From a virus: DNA of 64,000 bases. Shown here in pieces: positions 1 to 8,118 of the stretch; within the stretch, counting starts at the first letter, position 1, and each line of letters starts with the position of its first letter. A model generated the notes under the pieces. That model saw only the letters and a list, made by a program, of their open reading frames with translations. It did not search any database and was not told the DNA's origin. The stretch covers positions 1 to 64,000 of the IMG/VR virus record IMGVR_UViG_3300008740_000600, one strand, 5' to 3'. Both the position numbers and the translations under genes were made by a program.

Positions 1-489
1 TTAATATCAACAACTATTGGAATGAACTGGAAAGTTTATTCAGCTGGTGCTGTAGGATTACTAGCAGGACTAGGATCAGGATTAGTACTAGGCGATTTTT
101 TAGAAAACTATGAAGTAGGTATGTATACTTTACTTTCAGCATTAATGCTTTACTTGTTCTATACTAGTAAAAATATGGCACAGCACATTAAAGGACACGT
201 TGAAACAATTCAAAGTGGGCAACAAGGTATGCTTGTAGGATTGTTTACAATATTCTTTATATTTGCTAGAGAGTTTATGGAAATTTTTATTTTTATGTTT
301 CAAGCAGTAAATAATACTAAAGATGGCTGGATTGGAGCCACACTTGCTGTAGCATTAATATTTGGATGTTTTCCTTTAATCAAAAAGTATGCTGATACAT
401 CAACGATGTTTAAAGTAACTAGGTATGCTTTCTTAGTATTTGCTTTTTGGTTTGGCTATGAAGCATTGGAACACGCTCATATTTTATAG
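1..489 (+). CDS. FTR1-like iron permease family membrane protein, 5' end off the window
   Basis: The frame is open from the first base, so the gene starts upstream; the first ATG inside the window (22) is probably internal. The visible part has about four hydrophobic helices. A hydrophilic loop is followed by a helix carrying AREFMEIFIF, which matches the place of the second REGLE-type motif of FTR1/EfeU iron permeases with changed residues (REF-ME for REGLE). Family members move ferric or ferrous iron across the inner membrane. Only 12 bases separate it from the DpdA gene. The altered motif leaves open a different substrate or a non-transporting role. Confidence 0.5.
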   Translation, partial: LISTTIGMNWKVYSAGAVGLLAGLGSGLVLGDFLENYEVGMYTLLSALMLYLFYTSKNMAQHIKGHVETIQSGQQGMLVGLFTIFFIFAREFMEIFIFMFQAVNNTKDGWIGATLAVALIFGCFPLIKKYADTSTMFKVTRYAFLVFAFWFGYEALEHAHIL

Positions 490-501
490 GATAAAAGAAT
501 A

Positions 502-1956
502 ATGGATACCAATTTAACTACAGAACAAAAAGACTATGCTATATTTTTACCTGCTATAAGTTCTTTTTATTCAACATTTATTGGTAAACAACGCTACGAA
601 GAATACATTTCTCAAAGTAGATTACCAACAAACATGAATGGCCTTGTAGAAAGCGGAAACTGGCTCGAACCAGCGGCCGCTCTATGGCAATATAAATGGG
701 GATTACACTCGGCAGGTCACGCCAGCTTAGATTTAGGACATATTCCTAAAGAAGATATGTATCGTAATAGAGACAGAAACAATAGTTGGCTATTAGGTGA
801 CTCAGGTGGATTCCAAATAGGTAAAGGTAAATGGGAAGGTGACTGGCGGCCAAACAGCGGTGATCCTAGATGTCAAAAAAAGAGGGAACAGGTCTTAAAA
901 TGGATGGACGAGTATATGGATTATGGAATGATCCTAGACATCCCGGCATGGGTTTCACGATCACCTGAAGGGGCTAAAGCAAGTCATATTAATTCATATC
1001 AAGAAGCTGTTGAAGGAACACAACAAAACAACGAATACTTTATAAACAATCGCAACGGTAATTGTAAATTTTTAAATGTATTACAAGGTGAGAACTTCGC
1101 ACAAGCAGATGACTGGTATGAGCAAATGAAAAAATATTGCGATCCTAAGCAATATCCAAATGAACACTTTAATGGTTGGTCAATGGGAGGTCAGAATATG
1201 TGTGACATCCACCTCGCTTTGAAACGTTTGGTTACATTAAGATACGATGGTTTACTTGAAGAAGGTAAACAAGACTTAATGCATTTTTTAGGAACCTCAA
1301 AACTAGAATGGGGTGTAATGCTAACGGCCGTTCAACGAGCTGTACGAAAGTATCACAATTCTAAATTTACAGTAACATACGATTGTGCTTCTCCATTTTT
1401 ATGTACAGCGAACGGCCAGCAGTATACTAATTGGAGACTGGATCATAACGGTAAATGGTCTTACATTATGGAACCTGCTCCTGACAATAAAGATTATAAA
1501 CAAGACACAAGACCTTGGGACGAAGAATGTACTAAACATCATGCTAATTGGAATCCAAGTCCAATATCAGAAGGATTAAAAGTAAATGATATTTGTGTTT
1601 ATGGCCCAGGAGACTTAAATAAGAATAACAAAGAAGGAAACACTAGTTGGGATAGTTTTAGTTATTTCTTAATGATGAATCACAACGTTTACACACACAT
1701 TAAATCTGTACAAGAAGCAAATAAGGCAATGGACAATGGTTCATATCCTAACTGGCTTGTCAATGATACATTTGAAAGACAAGCTGTATGTGAAATGATC
1801 GACAGAGTATTCGAAATTGACGACAGAGATAAAGCAATAGATTTCATTAATCAAAATGAAAAACTTTGGATGATGGTGCCCGGTACTAGGGGTGCTATTG
1901 GCAAAAAAACAATCAATGCTAGTACACAATTCGGAAACTTATTTGAAGAGGCATAA
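502..1956 (+). CDS. dpdA: DpdA-like DNA 7-deazaguanine transglycosylase (TGT superfamily)
   Basis: A 484-residue protein with the core motifs of queuine/archaeosine tRNA-guanine transglycosylases: GDSGGFQ (Asp100, base recognition), NVLQGE, GWSMGG, HFLGTSKLEW, and TYDCASPF, where Asp294 fits the catalytic nucleophile. I do not see the C-terminal zinc-binding Cys cluster of tRNA TGTs. Together with FolE, QueD, QueE and QueC in this window, this points to the phage DpdA group, which exchanges guanine in DNA for preQ0 or a derivative. Its stop overlaps the next ATG (TAATG). The exact base inserted cannot be read from sequence. Confidence 0.85.
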   Translation: MDTNLTTEQKDYAIFLPAISSFYSTFIGKQRYEEYISQSRLPTNMNGLVESGNWLEPAAALWQYKWGLHSAGHASLDLGHIPKEDMYRNRDRNNSWLLGDSGGFQIGKGKWEGDWRPNSGDPRCQKKREQVLKWMDEYMDYGMILDIPAWVSRSPEGAKASHINSYQEAVEGTQQNNEYFINNRNGNCKFLNVLQGENFAQADDWYEQMKKYCDPKQYPNEHFNGWSMGGQNMCDIHLALKRLVTLRYDGLLEEGKQDLMHFLGTSKLEWGVMLTAVQRAVRKYHNSKFTVTYDCASPFLCTANGQQYTNWRLDHNGKWSYIMEPAPDNKDYKQDTRPWDEECTKHHANWNPSPISEGLKVNDICVYGPGDLNKNNKEGNTSWDSFSYFLMMNHNVYTHIKSVQEANKAMDNGSYPNWLVNDTFERQAVCEMIDRVFEIDDRDKAIDFINQNEKLWMMVPGTRGAIGKKTINASTQFGNLFEEA

Positions 1957-2135
1957 TGACAGTACCAAAAATTAGTATAGAAGCTAAATTGCTTCAACAT
2001 TTTTCAAAAGAAGAACTTGAAGAAATGACAACAGAAAAAAAAGAAATGTGGATTAGATTTTTTGAAAAAGGTGGGAATATAGAAAAACTACCAGACCACA
2101 TAACAAAAGAAATGCTTGATAATTGGAGGTTTTAG
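1956..2135 (+). CDS. Small phage protein (59 aa), unknown
   Basis: The ATG overlaps the DpdA stop codon (TAATG) and the frame ends at TAG 2133-2135, which overlaps the GTG start of the next gene. The product is short and charged (starts MTVPKISIEAKLL, ends MLDNWRF), with no signal peptide or membrane segment. Translational coupling on both sides supports a real gene. I do not recognise the family. Confidence 0.6.
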   Translation: MTVPKISIEAKLLQHFSKEELEEMTTEKKEMWIRFFEKGGNIEKLPDHITKEMLDNWRF

Positions 2136-2662
2136 TGAAGCGTGAATATTCAGGTGTAACTAAAGATGATGCTGTATTTTTTACAGGCATCGAAGTAGAA
2201 AAGACACCAGCATACGGTAAACAAACGTTGTTTGTAACAGGGCTTCAAGACTATAACAAAATTAAAGAATACTATAACAACTTAGGTTGTGAACATATAT
2301 TCTTTGGTGCTAATCACAGTTACAATCCAAAAACAAATGATGAATTCGAAGACTGGGAATTTATGATCAAAGCATTTCTAGAAGAAGGAATACTTTGTAG
2401 TTTAGATATACCTAGTACTGTTAACCTGTCTTGGGTGTTAGAAGGCGGGTATTCTGAATTCAATAACTTTATCCCACAAATTAGATTAGTAATTCCATAC
2501 GTAGAACAATGGAACTATAACACTATGGTTAAGATTGATGATGTAGGATATGATGAAACTAACCCAGGAGTATGGTGTCACAGTTTACATGACTTGAAAA
2601 GCAGAGACAAGTTTACTAGTTGGGACCAATATACTAAAGATAAGGAGATAGATGATGAGTAA
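2135..2662 (+). CDS. Phage protein of unknown function (175 aa), GTG start
   Basis: I chose GTG at 2135 because GGAGG at 2125-2129 sits at proper spacing and the start overlaps the previous stop; the in-frame TTG at 2123 lies inside that ribosome site. The product is soluble and acidic near its end (DKEIDDE) with mixed alpha/beta character. It sits directly after dpdA, so a role near DNA modification is possible but unproven. I do not recognise the family. Confidence 0.6.
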   Translation: MKREYSGVTKDDAVFFTGIEVEKTPAYGKQTLFVTGLQDYNKIKEYYNNLGCEHIFFGANHSYNPKTNDEFEDWEFMIKAFLEEGILCSLDIPSTVNLSWVLEGGYSEFNNFIPQIRLVIPYVEQWNYNTMVKIDDVGYDETNPGVWCHSLHDLKSRDKFTSWDQYTKDKEIDDE

Positions 2663-2858
2663 AGTTAAAACTGAAATGCGTGAATTACAAGAACAACATA
2701 AGATGTTAGACCGTAAAACAACCGATTTAGAAAAAGAAAGAAGAGCTAATCGATCACCTACATTAAAATTCGAGTTAGTTGAATTAAAGAAAGAAAAATT
2801 AAAAATTAGAGATAAAATAAACAACCTACGATTACTCCAAGAACAGGACAATGGCTAG
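2652..2858 (+). CDS. Small coiled-coil protein, DUF465/YdcH-like
   Basis: A 68-residue, fully helical charged protein. The pattern HKMLDRKTTDLEKE followed by ELKKEKLKIRDKI resembles the DUF465 (YdcH) family, whose function is unknown. AAGGAGATA precedes a tandem ATGATG start. It overlaps both neighbours by a few bases, typical of this phage's packing. The family match is from memory of the motif. Confidence 0.5.
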   Translation: MMSKVKTEMRELQEQHKMLDRKTTDLEKERRANRSPTLKFELVELKKEKLKIRDKINNLRLLQEQDNG

Positions 2859-3210
2859 GTTCAAAAAAAATATTCCATTTGAAAGAAATAAATTTGGAAT
2901 TAAAATTCGTAAGATTGACAGTCGAAATAGATTACACGGTATTATGGAATACCAATTACGAATACCATTAGATATGTTTTTAGAAGTGCGAGAATGGTGT
3001 TGGGAAACTTGGGGAGGATCAGTAGAATATATTTTATATGACAAGTTCAAAGGAAAACAACAATGTAATAATGCTTGGTGCTTTGATGCTGATATTTCAA
3101 CTACAAAATTTCCAGAACGTAATAGAGAACTATATAGAACTGGACTAGTTTATTTGGCATCAGATGCCGAATTAGATTTATTTTTCTTGAAATGGGCACA
3201 AGATGTATAA
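2851..3210 (+). CDS. Phage protein of unknown function (119 aa)
   Basis: A soluble basic protein rich in aromatic residues (EVREWCWETWGGSVEY, NNAWCFDAD). It overlaps the preceding gene by 8 bases and the following gene by 8 bases, so it is almost certainly cotranscribed and coupled. No catalytic motif recognised. Confidence 0.55.
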   Translation: MARFKKNIPFERNKFGIKIRKIDSRNRLHGIMEYQLRIPLDMFLEVREWCWETWGGSVEYILYDKFKGKQQCNNAWCFDADISTTKFPERNRELYRTGLVYLASDAELDLFFLKWAQDV

Positions 3211-3601
3211 AGCAATAATTGTATTACTATTAATTTTTTCTTGCTCTGTAAGTAAAGCTGAAGGCATACTTGATTGGCAAACATACGGAGTTAATACAGA
3301 ACCATTAACAAAGGAAGATAAAATTGGTATAACTATGTTCAACGTATTCCAAGGAATAGATATGCTTCAAACACTTGAAATAGTTGACGATGACAGGTTT
3401 TATGAAACAAATCCGATACTAGGCAAATATCCAAGTCATACCGAAGTAATTGGCTATTTTGTTTTACGAGGTATAGCACATTGGAAACTTACTGAACTAA
3501 TACCACAAAAATATAGGAAGGCTTGGTTGGCGGTTTCAATTGTCCCCCAAATTGATACAATACATCATAATCATAAAATTGGTGTAAGGATAAGTTGGTA
3601 A
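3203..3601 (+). CDS. Secreted or membrane-associated phage protein (132 aa)
   Basis: It begins with a typical signal peptide (MYKAIIVLLLIFSCSVSKAE). The pattern DMLQTLEI and YETNPILGKYPSHTEV recalls a family of small membrane proteins common in prophages (ADxxQT plus NPILGxHPS), function unknown. It ends a run of overlapping genes; the next gene has its own promoter. A role at the envelope is inferred from the signal peptide only. Confidence 0.55.
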   Translation: MYKAIIVLLLIFSCSVSKAEGILDWQTYGVNTEPLTKEDKIGITMFNVFQGIDMLQTLEIVDDDRFYETNPILGKYPSHTEVIGYFVLRGIAHWKLTELIPQKYRKAWLAVSIVPQIDTIHHNHKIGVRISW

Positions 3602-3607
3602 TAATGG

Positions 3608-3637
3608 TTGACAGGCATACTTGTATAATGTTATAAT
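3608..3637 (+). promoter_or_regulatory. Sigma70-type promoter (TTGACA-N18-TATAAT)
   Basis: TTGACA at 3608-3613 and TATAAT at 3632-3637, 18 bases apart, both perfect hexamers, 25 bases before the ATG at 3662. The -35 is preceded by ATGG, as at most promoters in this window. Confidence 0.85.
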
Positions 3638-3661
3638 AACAGAAAGTAAAGGATTAAACAA

Positions 3662-4126
3662 ATGGATAACAATGTAACAATAATGGCAGAACATAGTACT
3701 ATGAGAAGCCAAAGTCTAGCAGAGCAACGTGAACAGCAAAAAGCAAATGCTAAAAAGTTTATTTGGGTTAAATTTCAAAAAGAAGGAATCCACAAATATC
3801 CTGCGGCTCTAGATGATCCTAAACTAGCAACAGGTGATGAGTATGATGTTAGTTTTTTAGGTTATCCCCATAGACATATTTTCCATTTTAGAGTTTGGAT
3901 TGAAGTATTTCATGATGATAGAGATATTGAATTTATTCAATTTAAACGTTGGCTAGAAAAATTATATACAGAAAAAACATTAGAACTTGATTATAAATCT
4001 TGTGAGATGATATCAGATGATTTATTTTTAAAAATAGCAGAACGCTATCCTGGCCGTTCTGTTTGGATCGAAGTAGCTGAAGATGGCGAAAACGGTTCTT
4101 TCATTCCATACAATTATGAAAAATAA
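3662..4126 (+). CDS. Conserved-looking phage protein, possible T-fold (154 aa)
   Basis: First gene behind a strong promoter. The core has FLGYPHRHIFHFRVWIEV, then IEFIQFKRWL, SCEMISDDLFLKIAERYPG and WIEVAEDGENGS. This order of an HxH-like turn, a beta strand, a helix with E/S-D and a late E-D-G-E strand recalls the T-fold of QueD/FolE-type enzymes, but the zinc and catalytic residues are not clearly present. Such proteins recur in marine T4-like phages as far as I remember. Function unknown; the T-fold link is tentative. Confidence 0.5.
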   Translation: MDNNVTIMAEHSTMRSQSLAEQREQQKANAKKFIWVKFQKEGIHKYPAALDDPKLATGDEYDVSFLGYPHRHIFHFRVWIEVFHDDRDIEFIQFKRWLEKLYTEKTLELDYKSCEMISDDLFLKIAERYPGRSVWIEVAEDGENGSFIPYNYEK

Positions 4127-4141
4127 TAAGGATAATTTAAA

Positions 4142-4369
4142 ATGGAACCACAGGTTGAACAAGTGTTTAACGACCTTGACGAATTTAAAAAGTTTTGTAT
4201 TCAATTTGGGTGGGTATACGATGAAGCAGATTTATACACTAATAATAAACCCTACATGGCTTTCCTCAGATTTAAAGACGGAAAGCGAGTACCAAATAAT
4301 TGGGTTAAAGACTCAAGAATACCAGGAGGTGGGAGCAACAAACGTAAATGGCATATAAAAAAGAAATAA
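4142..4369 (+). CDS. Small phage protein (75 aa), unknown
   Basis: Begins MEPQVEQVFNDLDEFKKF and has a basic C-terminus (GGGSNKRKWHIKKK). GGATA before the ATG is a weak ribosome site. It overlaps the next gene by 22 bases. The aromatic, basic tail could bind nucleic acid, but this is a guess. Confidence 0.5.
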   Translation: MEPQVEQVFNDLDEFKKFCIQFGWVYDEADLYTNNKPYMAFLRFKDGKRVPNNWVKDSRIPGGGSNKRKWHIKKK

Positions 4370-4629
4370 CTTTAGAAATATCAAAGTTTAGTAGACGTGA
4401 ACGTTATATAGGCGAACATACTGGCAACACTATAGAAGGTGGTGCTCTTAATGCCAATTATACGTTAGTAGATGCTGTAGGAAATGTGTGTAATCAATTA
4501 GGAAAGCATGGATATTCTTATGGTAAGGATTTTGTATGGGGTGATCATGCTTGGACAGATCAAATGAATGACGCCATCAGCATTAAATATAACGATCCAA
4601 AAATTGAAACATTGTTAGGTATAAGATGA
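4348..4629 (+). CDS. Small phage protein (93 aa), unknown
   Basis: A soluble protein starting inside the end of the previous gene, which suggests coupled translation; GGAGGTGGGAGCAAC lies just upstream of its ATG. The next ATG overlaps its end by 4 bases. No recognised motif. Confidence 0.5.
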   Translation: MAYKKEITLEISKFSRRERYIGEHTGNTIEGGALNANYTLVDAVGNVCNQLGKHGYSYGKDFVWGDHAWTDQMNDAISIKYNDPKIETLLGIR

Positions 4630-4952
4630 AAAAGCAGAAAAAAATAAAAAAAGTAAAGGTACAAAAAATTAATCCAAAACCTGCTGTAAAAAATCCTGCT
4701 GATATTATAAGAGATTTTCAAGATCTTATAAAAGACGCTGACAGTTACACTGGTAAAGATTATAAAAAATATTGGGAAGGTTTAAGAAAGACTGGTCCTG
4801 AGATGCTAGGTATAACTAAAGCAATCTTAGAAGAACTAGAAAAGGCTATAAAAACTATTAATGAACTTAATAGTAAAATTAAAGATGCTGAACCAGTTAG
4901 AATTGTTGAGGACGATCCTTTTAAAGGAACCTCAATAGAAGGTAAAGATTAA
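4626..4952 (+). CDS. Small basic-to-acidic coiled protein (108 aa), unknown
   Basis: A strongly basic N-terminus (MKKQKKIKKVKVQK) is followed by a mostly helical body and an acidic tail. ATGA overlap with the previous gene and TAATG overlap with the glycosyltransferase that follows. The basic arm suggests nucleic-acid contact; function unknown. Confidence 0.5.
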   Translation: MKKQKKIKKVKVQKINPKPAVKNPADIIRDFQDLIKDADSYTGKDYKKYWEGLRKTGPEMLGITKAILEELEKAIKTINELNSKIKDAEPVRIVEDDPFKGTSIEGKD

Positions 4953-6007
4953 TGACAATTTACATTGTAGACATTGAGGCAGTAGATACTCGTTACACAT
5001 CACAGTGGAAGGAGCATTTACCAAAGCAACTACAGAAGCATTTTGCTTTTAATGGAGTAGATGAAGTAGTAACTATTAGTGGTGGCGAAACCCCACAAGC
5101 AACAACACCTGGTGCTTTTTTAAACTTTGGTGGTACTAATGTTTATAAATCAAATCAATTAGAACAAATCGGTGAAATGTTTTGTAATGGTACAATTAAA
5201 GACGGTGATTACTTTTTATATACTGATGCTTGGAATCCTACTGTTATACAACTAAAATATATGGCATCACTACTTAAAGTTAATATTAAAATAGGTGGTA
5301 TGTGGCACGCCGGTAGTTATGACCCAGCAGACTTTTTAGGTAGACTTATTGGCGACAAACCGTGGGTTAGAAATGCTGAACAAAGTATGTTTGATTGCTA
5401 CGACGATAATTTTTATGCTTCAAAATTTCATGTAAAATTATTCCTACAAACTTTCCCAGAAGCAGACGAAAGTAAAATTAAAATTGTTGGATGGCCAATG
5501 GAATATTTAGAAGAAACATTAAAGCCTTATGCTGGAGCACCTAAATATAATAACATTTTATTTCCTCATAGAGTAGCACCAGAAAAACAACCAGAGATTT
5601 TTACAGACTTGGCAAATAGTATGCCAGAGTATAATTGGATTATTGCTCAAGAAAAAGAATTATCAAAAGATGAATATCACAAACTGTTAGCTACAAGTAA
5701 ATTAGTGTTTAGTGCTAACTTACAAGAAACATTAGGTATCAGTTGGTATGAAGGTGCTTTGGTAGGAACACTACCTATGGTACCGGATAGGTTAAGCTAT
5801 AGCGAAATGGCAACACCAGATGTATTATATCCTAGTGAATGGACAAGTTCATGGGACAACTACTTGAAACATAAAGAAAAAATAATGGAACATATTAACA
5901 AAATAATGAACCTAAAAGATTATGATTCAGTATGTAAACAATTAACTAAAAAAGTTTCACCTTTCTTTAATGGCGAGAGACTATATGAAGCAACTGAAAC
6001 TTTTTAA
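4952..6007 (+). CDS. GT-B fold glycosyltransferase
   Basis: A 351-residue protein with two Rossmann-like halves. The C-terminal half contains FSANLQETLGISWYEGALVG, fitting the E-x7-E nucleotide-sugar site of GT4-like enzymes, and the linker contains HRVAPEKQPE, typical before that domain. It may glycosylate phage DNA, a virion protein or a host surface glycan. Location between dpdA and folE makes DNA decoration worth considering, but the acceptor is unknown. It is coupled to the previous gene through TAATG. Confidence 0.65.
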   Translation: MTIYIVDIEAVDTRYTSQWKEHLPKQLQKHFAFNGVDEVVTISGGETPQATTPGAFLNFGGTNVYKSNQLEQIGEMFCNGTIKDGDYFLYTDAWNPTVIQLKYMASLLKVNIKIGGMWHAGSYDPADFLGRLIGDKPWVRNAEQSMFDCYDDNFYASKFHVKLFLQTFPEADESKIKIVGWPMEYLEETLKPYAGAPKYNNILFPHRVAPEKQPEIFTDLANSMPEYNWIIAQEKELSKDEYHKLLATSKLVFSANLQETLGISWYEGALVGTLPMVPDRLSYSEMATPDVLYPSEWTSSWDNYLKHKEKIMEHINKIMNLKDYDSVCKQLTKKVSPFFNGERLYEATETF

Positions 6008-6042
6008 AATAGACATCCACGTCTATAACTCGGAGAAATAAG

Positions 6043-6717
6043 ATGGACATAAGCAAAGTAATTAAACAAAGAATTTTAGCAAAGAATAAACGATTTCATT
6101 GTAACGACAATATATCAGAATTTATTGAAGATGGTGAATTGGATTTACTACAAACAGAAGTAGAAGGTAAATTACAAGACGTTATGGAAAGTTTGGTAAT
6201 TGATACCAAACACGATCACAATACACAAGACACAGCCAAACGTGTAGCAAAGATGTATATTAAAGAAATATTTGGTGGGAGATTTAATCCCCACCCAAGA
6301 GTTACTTCTTTTCCAAATATGGGATATAAAAGTTTATACACATCAGGACCAATAAGCATCAGATCAACCTGTGCCCATCACTTTCAAAATATTGTAGGTA
6401 AAGCATGGGTTGGTATTATTCCTGAAGATGAAGTAATTGGGTTAAGCAAGTTTAATAGGTTAGTCCATCATATTGCTGAACGCCCTCAAATTCAAGAAGA
6501 AATGACTACACAAATTGCTGAAGAATTAGTTAAATTTGCCAAAACACCACACGTTGCGGTAGTAGTTAAAGCAGAACATCATTGTATGACCCATAGAGGA
6601 GTACGTGAGCATGAGTCAGATATGACAACAGCTATAATGTTAGGTGGTTTCCTCGAAGATCCTGCTTTAAAACAAGAGTTTTATGACATTTGCTTGAGTA
6701 TGAAAGGTCATAATTAA
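6043..6717 (+). CDS. folE: GTP cyclohydrolase I
   Basis: A 224-residue FolE1-type enzyme that turns GTP into 7,8-dihydroneopterin triphosphate, the first step to preQ0. Visible motifs are RSTCAHHFQN (zinc Cys and His), GLSKFNRLVHHIAERPQ, and AEHHCMTHRGVREHES, where the second zinc Cys lies in HHCM. Length is normal. CGGAG precedes the ATG, and a short inverted repeat (6009-6014 with 6021-6026) sits upstream. It completes a pathway with queD, queE and queC further along. Confidence 0.93.
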   Translation: MDISKVIKQRILAKNKRFHCNDNISEFIEDGELDLLQTEVEGKLQDVMESLVIDTKHDHNTQDTAKRVAKMYIKEIFGGRFNPHPRVTSFPNMGYKSLYTSGPISIRSTCAHHFQNIVGKAWVGIIPEDEVIGLSKFNRLVHHIAERPQIQEEMTTQIAEELVKFAKTPHVAVVVKAEHHCMTHRGVREHESDMTTAIMLGGFLEDPALKQEFYDICLSMKGHN

Positions 6718-6723
6718 TAAATA
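6716..6723 (+). promoter_or_regulatory. Candidate T4-type late promoter (AATAAATA)
   Basis: AATAAATA fits the NATAAATA form of late promoters in T4-like marine phages. It lies 36 bases before the peroxiredoxin ATG, at the folE stop codon. Without expression data a chance match in AT-rich DNA remains possible. Confidence 0.35.
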
Positions 6724-6759
6724 ACATTGTTATAACATAAAAGATCCGGAGATAAAAAT

Positions 6760-7311
6760 ATGGCACATAAAGAAGGACACGGCGTCCCATACATCCAATG
6801 GCACTTAAGAGTTGATGGTTCTTGGGAAACTGTAGATTCAGATTATTGGTTTAAAAATAAAACTGTGGTTGTTTTTAGTTTACCCGGTGCTTTTACGCCA
6901 ACTTGTTCAACTCAACACCTACCAGGATATGAAGATCGCTATCAAGAATTCAAAGATGAAGGTATCGACGACATTTATTGTATTTCAGTAAATGATGCTT
7001 TTGTAATGAATGCTTGGGGTAAAGACCTAGGTATTGAAAATGTAAAACTATTACCAGATGGTAACGGTATGTTTACAAAAAGAATGGAACAAATGGTTGA
7101 GAAACAAGGCGCTGGAATGGGTAGTAGATCATGGCGTTATGCTATGATCGTTAAAGACCAAAAAATTATTAAACAATGGGTTGAAGAAGGAAAAGGCGAC
7201 AATATAGAAGCTGATCCATACTCAAATACAGACCCTGGAACAGTAATTAATTGGATTAAAGGCGACTTTGGCAAAGATAAGTTGAGCAATAAGAAGAAAT
7301 CAAAAAAATAA
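6760..7311 (+). CDS. Peroxiredoxin, Prx5-like
   Basis: A 183-residue thiol peroxidase. The motif SLPGAFTPTCSTQHLPGYE contains the peroxidatic Cys49, and later GSRSWRYAMIV carries the conserved Arg region. Such enzymes reduce hydrogen peroxide and organic peroxides with thiol donors. A strong site, CCGGAG, precedes the ATG. The Lys-rich tail is an add-on. A phage copy probably protects the infected cell from oxidative stress (inference). A rho-independent terminator follows at once. Confidence 0.9.
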   Translation: MAHKEGHGVPYIQWHLRVDGSWETVDSDYWFKNKTVVVFSLPGAFTPTCSTQHLPGYEDRYQEFKDEGIDDIYCISVNDAFVMNAWGKDLGIENVKLLPDGNGMFTKRMEQMVEKQGAGMGSRSWRYAMIVKDQKIIKQWVEEGKGDNIEADPYSNTDPGTVINWIKGDFGKDKLSNKKKSKK

Positions 7312-7326
7312 TGACATTACACATTG

Positions 7327-7357
7327 AAAATAGGAGACTTTGCTCTCCTATTTTTTT
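7327..7357 (+). terminator. Rho-independent terminator after peroxiredoxin
   Basis: An 11-bp inverted repeat (7327-7337 with 7344-7354), loop CTTTGC, running into seven T. This closes the transcript that includes folE and peroxiredoxin. Confidence 0.88.
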
Positions 7358-7395
7358 GGATTTGGAAAAATAATACAAAATAGTTAAAAAAATGG

Positions 7396-7424
7396 TTGAC
7401 CTTAGGTTTAAAATTTGCTATAAT
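7396..7424 (+). promoter_or_regulatory. Sigma70-type promoter (TTGACC-N17-TATAAT)
   Basis: TTGACC 7396-7401 and TATAAT 7419-7424, 17 bases apart, preceded by ATGG. Predicted start near 7431 leaves a leader of about 95 bases before the ATG at 7526. Confidence 0.85.
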
Positions 7425-7430
7425 GTATAC

Positions 7431-7476
7431 ACTATGTTAGAAAAGTCTAGCATACGTGAAAAACTATGTTAGAAAA
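7431..7476 (+). repeat. 14-bp direct repeat in a 5' leader
   Basis: ACTATGTTAGAAAA occurs at 7431-7444 and again at 7463-7476, 32 bases apart, beginning at the predicted transcription start. A related GTTAGAAAA stretch follows the promoter at 8593. It could be an operator or an RNA-binding site for the small winged-helix protein encoded just below; unproven. Confidence 0.6.
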
Positions 7477-7525
7477 TACTTTAACATTTATTAGTAAACT
7501 TATAAATCCTATGGAGGGTAATTTA

Positions 7526-7783
7526 ATGGCTAATACAAAAACAATCAATGCTCGAGTACTTACGGCGTTCCAAAACGGAAGAGAATTGACTTCAGATCAG
7601 ATTTCCAACACTTTTGGTGCTGGTAATCCACAGGCTGTAGTTCAGTCTTTACGTTTTGCTGGTTATCCAGTTTATCTTAACACAAAGAAAAATGGTGTTA
7701 AGAAGTATCGTTTAGGCACTCCTAGCAGACGAGTTATCTCTGCTGGTTACAAAGCGATTGCTAAAGGACTAATTGATGCCTAA
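7526..7783 (+). CDS. Small winged-helix-like DNA-binding protein (85 aa)
   Basis: I start at ATG 7526 because GGAGGG lies at good spacing; an in-frame ATG at 7466 lies in the leader. Helix-turn-helix-like text runs from ARVLTAFQNGRELTSDQIS to VVQSLRFAGYPVYLN, and KYRLGTPSRR forms a wing-like strand. Marine T4-like phages carry very similar small proteins, as I recall. A long leader with direct repeats suggests it may regulate itself. Confidence 0.6.
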   Translation: MANTKTINARVLTAFQNGRELTSDQISNTFGAGNPQAVVQSLRFAGYPVYLNTKKNGVKKYRLGTPSRRVISAGYKAIAKGLIDA

Positions 7784-8111
7784 TAGGCATTCCAATAAAG
7801 TCAAAGCTGACAAGGGCGGGGCGGCGAAAGTCGCCCTTCCTGATTACCATGATCCGGTTAAAGAATTTAACTTTTATGTAGTTTATTGGAAGGATATTGA
7901 AAGTGATCCTAGTTGGAGAACTCTTAAAGATATCCAAGCAAGTAAACCTGCTGTTTGTGTAAGTACAGGATGGCTGGTTAAGAAAGACAAAGAAACTCAT
8001 GTGCTAATGAGCGATTTTAACTTTGATAAAAATGGTGAAATAGGTGATGGTGGATCAAGTACAGTTATACCGTCAGGAAACATTTTAAAATTGATTAAAA
8101 TCGATATATAG
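7776..8111 (+). CDS. Phage protein of unknown function (111 aa)
   Basis: ATG at 7776 overlaps the end of the previous gene. The product has a basic start (MPNRHSNKVKADKGG) and a likely beta-rich body (FNFYVVYWKDIES, VCVSTGWLVKKDKE). Its first codons form a very stable GC-rich hairpin with a GAAA tetraloop (7819-7836), unusual in this AT-rich DNA. No known family recognised. Confidence 0.55.
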   Translation: MPNRHSNKVKADKGGAAKVALPDYHDPVKEFNFYVVYWKDIESDPSWRTLKDIQASKPAVCVSTGWLVKKDKETHVLMSDFNFDKNGEIGDGGSSTVIPSGNILKLIKIDI

Positions 8112-8118
8112 AATTCAA

